A DNA stretch of 16,602 nucleotides from an uncultured Bacteroidota bacterium (GTDB taxonomy: Bacteria; Bacteroidota; Bacteroidia; Chitinophagales; Chitinophagaceae), in assembly GCA_903879995.1 (NCBI GenBank), contig CAIRNW010000133.1, positions 1 through 16,602 of the forward strand. Reading direction: 5' to 3'. A program made the position numbers and the translations under genes. Below, piece after piece: positions 14,744-16,602 of the stretch. How positions within the stretch are numbered: the first letter of the stretch is position 1; the number at the start of each line of letters is the position of its first letter. The notes under the pieces are model-generated. The model was not told where the DNA came from and ran no database searches. It worked only from the letters and a program-made list of their open reading frames with translations.

Positions 14744-14780
14744 GACCCCATTTTTGGGATTTCGGTCCCCCGGTTGGGGA
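14744..14780. terminator. pair of G/C-rich hairpins downstream of mutS
   Basis: Just after the mutS stop, two small hairpins stand out in an A/T-rich gap: TCCCC/GGGGA (14766-14770 with 14776-14780) and CCCA/TGGG (14747-14750 with 14755-14758). No clear T-run follows on the mutS transcript, so this is at best a weak or factor-assisted terminator. Confidence 0.3.
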
Positions 14781-14783
14781 AAA

Positions 14784-16602
14784 CTAGCCCAAATTCTTTT
14801 TCAGGGCCTGTAATTTAAGTAGGGCATCCAGCGGGGTTAGTTGCTCAATATCAATCCCTTCAAGTTCCCTTTTAATGGCTAAAAGGGCAGCGTTATCGCT
14901 ATCAAAAATGGACAACTGAACTTGAGGTGCATGGGCTTTATTAGCCGATTTTTGGGCCCTTGGTTTTGAATCAGAACGACCCTCTTCCAGCTCAGTCAGT
15001 TTTTTTGCCGCCAGGTTCAGAAGGGGGGTGGGCATCCCTGCCATTCTTGCTACATGTAATCCAAAACTATGCAGGGATCCCCCGGGCGATAGTTTTCTTA
15101 AAAAAATCACTCTGTTGCCGGTTTCCTGGTAGGTAATATGAAAGTTTCTGACCCGGTTAAATTGTTCCTCCAGCTCATTTAACTCGTGATAGTGCGTGGC
15201 AAAAAGTGTTTTTGGCTTGGCGGGTGATTCATGCAAATAAGCAGCTATGCTCCATGCAATTGATACCCCATCATAGGTGGAGGTACCTCGTCCTATCTCA
15301 TCCAGGATTACCAGGCTTCTTTCACTTAAATTATTAATTATAGAAGCTGTTTCATTCATCTCAACCATAAAGGTGGATTCTCCACCAGCCAGGTTATCAG
15401 CTGCTCCAACCCTGGTAAATATTTTATCGGTAAGAGGAATGTTTGCGTGTGTAGCAGGTACATAGTGCCCCATATGGGCCAATAAGCAAATCAATGCAGT
15501 TTGTCGAAGCAAGGCCGATTTACCACTCATATTTGGGCCTGTTAAAATCAAGAGTTGTTGAGTGGTTGGGTCAAGCTGTAAGTCGTTGCCGATGTATGAC
15601 TCTCCGGTTGGAAGACATCTTTCAATAACCGGGTGACGGCCCTCCTTGATTTCAAGTTGAAGACCAGTATGTATGATGGGTTTGCAGTAATTGTATTGCG
15701 TTGCGTTGTAGACAAAACAGCAAATGCAATCCAGGCTCGCTATAGCATCAGCATTGGATTGTAACACAGGTACAATTACTTGCAGTCTGGTAATCAGTTC
15801 CTCAAAAATGGTGAGTTCAAGTATTCTTATTCTGTCTTCTGCACCGATGATCTTTTCTTCGTATTCTTTTAATTCTGGCGTAATGTAGCGCTCTGCGTTA
15901 GTTAGTGTTTGCTTTCTTATCCAGTCGGAGGGAACTTTTTCTTTGTGGGCATGTGTTACTTCCAGGTAATATCCAAAAACAGAATTGAAACCAATTTTCA
16001 AGGAGGAGATACCGGTTCTTAAAATTTCTCTTTCCTGCATCGCTTGTAAATATTGCTTTCCACTTGTCGCAAGCGAACGAAGCTGGTCTAATTCGGTGTG
16101 TACGCCTGTAGCAATAGCTTCTCCTTTTTGTATAAGGGCCGGAGGTTCGCTGACCAACGTTTTTTCTATATCAAGTATGCTACTTTCAAGCGGTGTAATT
16201 TGATTAGCAATTTGCAGAAGTAAGGGGGATGAGGTATTTTTTAGTTGGTCCTTTATTTTTTCAAGCCTTCTCAAATACCCCGCCAGCGCTCTTACCTCCC
16301 GGGGGCCAGTTTTTCGAAGCGATAATCTGGCGGCCAGTCGCTCTAAATCTCCACACCCCTCCAGCTCTATGCGAATACTATTACTAGAGGGAGTATTATT
16401 TATTAAAAAATCTACCGCATCTAATCTTTCTTGAATGAGGCTATGTTCAACCAGTGGAAATAGCATCCATCGTTTTAGCCTTCGTCCACCCATTGGAGTT
16501 TGTGTATGATCCAAGATGCTTAGTAAGGTTGGATTTCCCTCACGGGAAGGCGTTAGTAATTCTAAGTTGCGAATTGTAAAACGATCCATCCATAAAAAAG
16601 AC
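14784..16602 (-). CDS. mutS: DNA mismatch repair protein MutS, N-terminus beyond window
   Basis: The C-terminal 605 codons of MutS, the ATPase that finds mismatches and recruits MutL. The frame stays open through the right edge: codons before the Met at 16589 read Ser-Phe-Leu-Trp, and that Met lies in the conserved segment (DRFTIRNLELL) between connector and core domain. The mismatch-binding domain and connector are therefore outside the window and Met16589 is not the start. Numbered from that Met, the core and clamp span about 1-310; Walker A GPNMSGKS is at 351-358, the family motif VGAADNLAGGESTFMVEM at 394-411, Walker B LVILDE at 426-431 followed by IGRGTSTYDG, and ATHYHEL at 464-470. The end (about 560-601) is the short helical tail used for dimer contacts. 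The features are those of MutS1 rather than MutS2. The gene appears intact in the visible part. Confidence 0.96.
   Translation of the reverse strand, partial: SFLWMDRFTIRNLELLTPSREGNPTLLSILDHTQTPMGGRRLKRWMLFPLVEHSLIQERLDAVDFLINNTPSSNSIRIELEGCGDLERLAARLSLRKTGPREVRALAGYLRRLEKIKDQLKNTSSPLLLQIANQITPLESSILDIEKTLVSEPPALIQKGEAIATGVHTELDQLRSLATSGKQYLQAMQEREILRTGISSLKIGFNSVFGYYLEVTHAHKEKVPSDWIRKQTLTNAERYITPELKEYEEKIIGAEDRIRILELTIFEELITRLQVIVPVLQSNADAIASLDCICCFVYNATQYNYCKPIIHTGLQLEIKEGRHPVIERCLPTGESYIGNDLQLDPTTQQLLILTGPNMSGKSALLRQTALICLLAHMGHYVPATHANIPLTDKIFTRVGAADNLAGGESTFMVEMNETASIINNLSERSLVILDEIGRGTSTYDGVSIAWSIAAYLHESPAKPKTLFATHYHELNELEEQFNRVRNFHITYQETGNRVIFLRKLSPGGSLHSFGLHVARMAGMPTPLLNLAAKKLTELEEGRSDSKPRAQKSANKAHAPQVQLSIFDSDNAALLAIKRELEGIDIEQLTPLDALLKLQALKKNLG

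Noticed and set aside
16587..16589. MutS start at the Met codon at 16589
   Set aside because: The frame stays open upstream to the window edge, and this Met lies in a conserved internal segment of MutS.
1..16602. Mobile element, CRISPR array or defence system
   Set aside because: I saw no transposase, integrase, repeat-spacer pattern, nuclease or toxin-antitoxin genes, and composition looks even across the window.

Overview
The window looks like chromosomal DNA of a member of the Bacteroidota, probably of the Chitinophagaceae type. That placement is an inference from several signs: moderate-to-low GC, two exact TAnnTTTG promoter boxes of the Bacteroidota sigma factor, lipoproteins with Ser/Lys-rich starts, a GH92 mannosidase, a DUF4954 protein, and tightly packed genes without strong Shine-Dalgarno sequences. 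I see no insertion sequence, phage gene, CRISPR array, tRNA or rRNA. No gap between genes exceeds about 110 bases.

Region 1 (1-8122) is a divergent carbohydrate-processing locus built around a 91-bp intergenic region at 3658-3748. Leftward run three genes: a GHL10-type TIM-barrel lipoprotein, a secreted GH92 alpha-mannosidase, and the start of a secreted protein of unknown function cut by the window edge. Rightward run four genes: an AmpG-like MFS permease, a cytoplasmic DUF4434 TIM-barrel protein, a second GHL10 protein with an ordinary signal peptide, and a phosphodiester glycosidase (NAGPA-domain) lipoprotein. Gaps inside each arm are only 5-14 bp, so each arm is probably one transcript. 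Two of the rightward genes start with TTG. The mix of alpha-mannosidase, phosphodiester glycosidase, paired GHL10 barrels, an inner-membrane permease and a cytoplasmic hydrolase-like protein, with no SusC/SusD pair in view, suggests stepwise breakdown and import of a glycan that may carry sugar-phosphodiester links. The substrate is not known.

Region 2 (8132-13688) is leftward housekeeping: mgtE (magnesium transporter), then glmS (glucosamine-6-phosphate synthase) followed 17 bp later by a DUF4954 protein with a left-handed beta-helix. The glmS-DUF4954 pair is a probable operon.

Region 3 (13741-16602) holds a small stand-alone SET-domain protein (rightward), a strong bidirectional terminator, a CHRD-domain lipoprotein (leftward), and the C-terminal two thirds of mutS (leftward), whose start lies beyond the right edge. 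The mgtE and SET reading frames overlap if the longest starts are taken. Choosing internal Met codons removes the overlap and leaves a 52-bp divergent promoter region.
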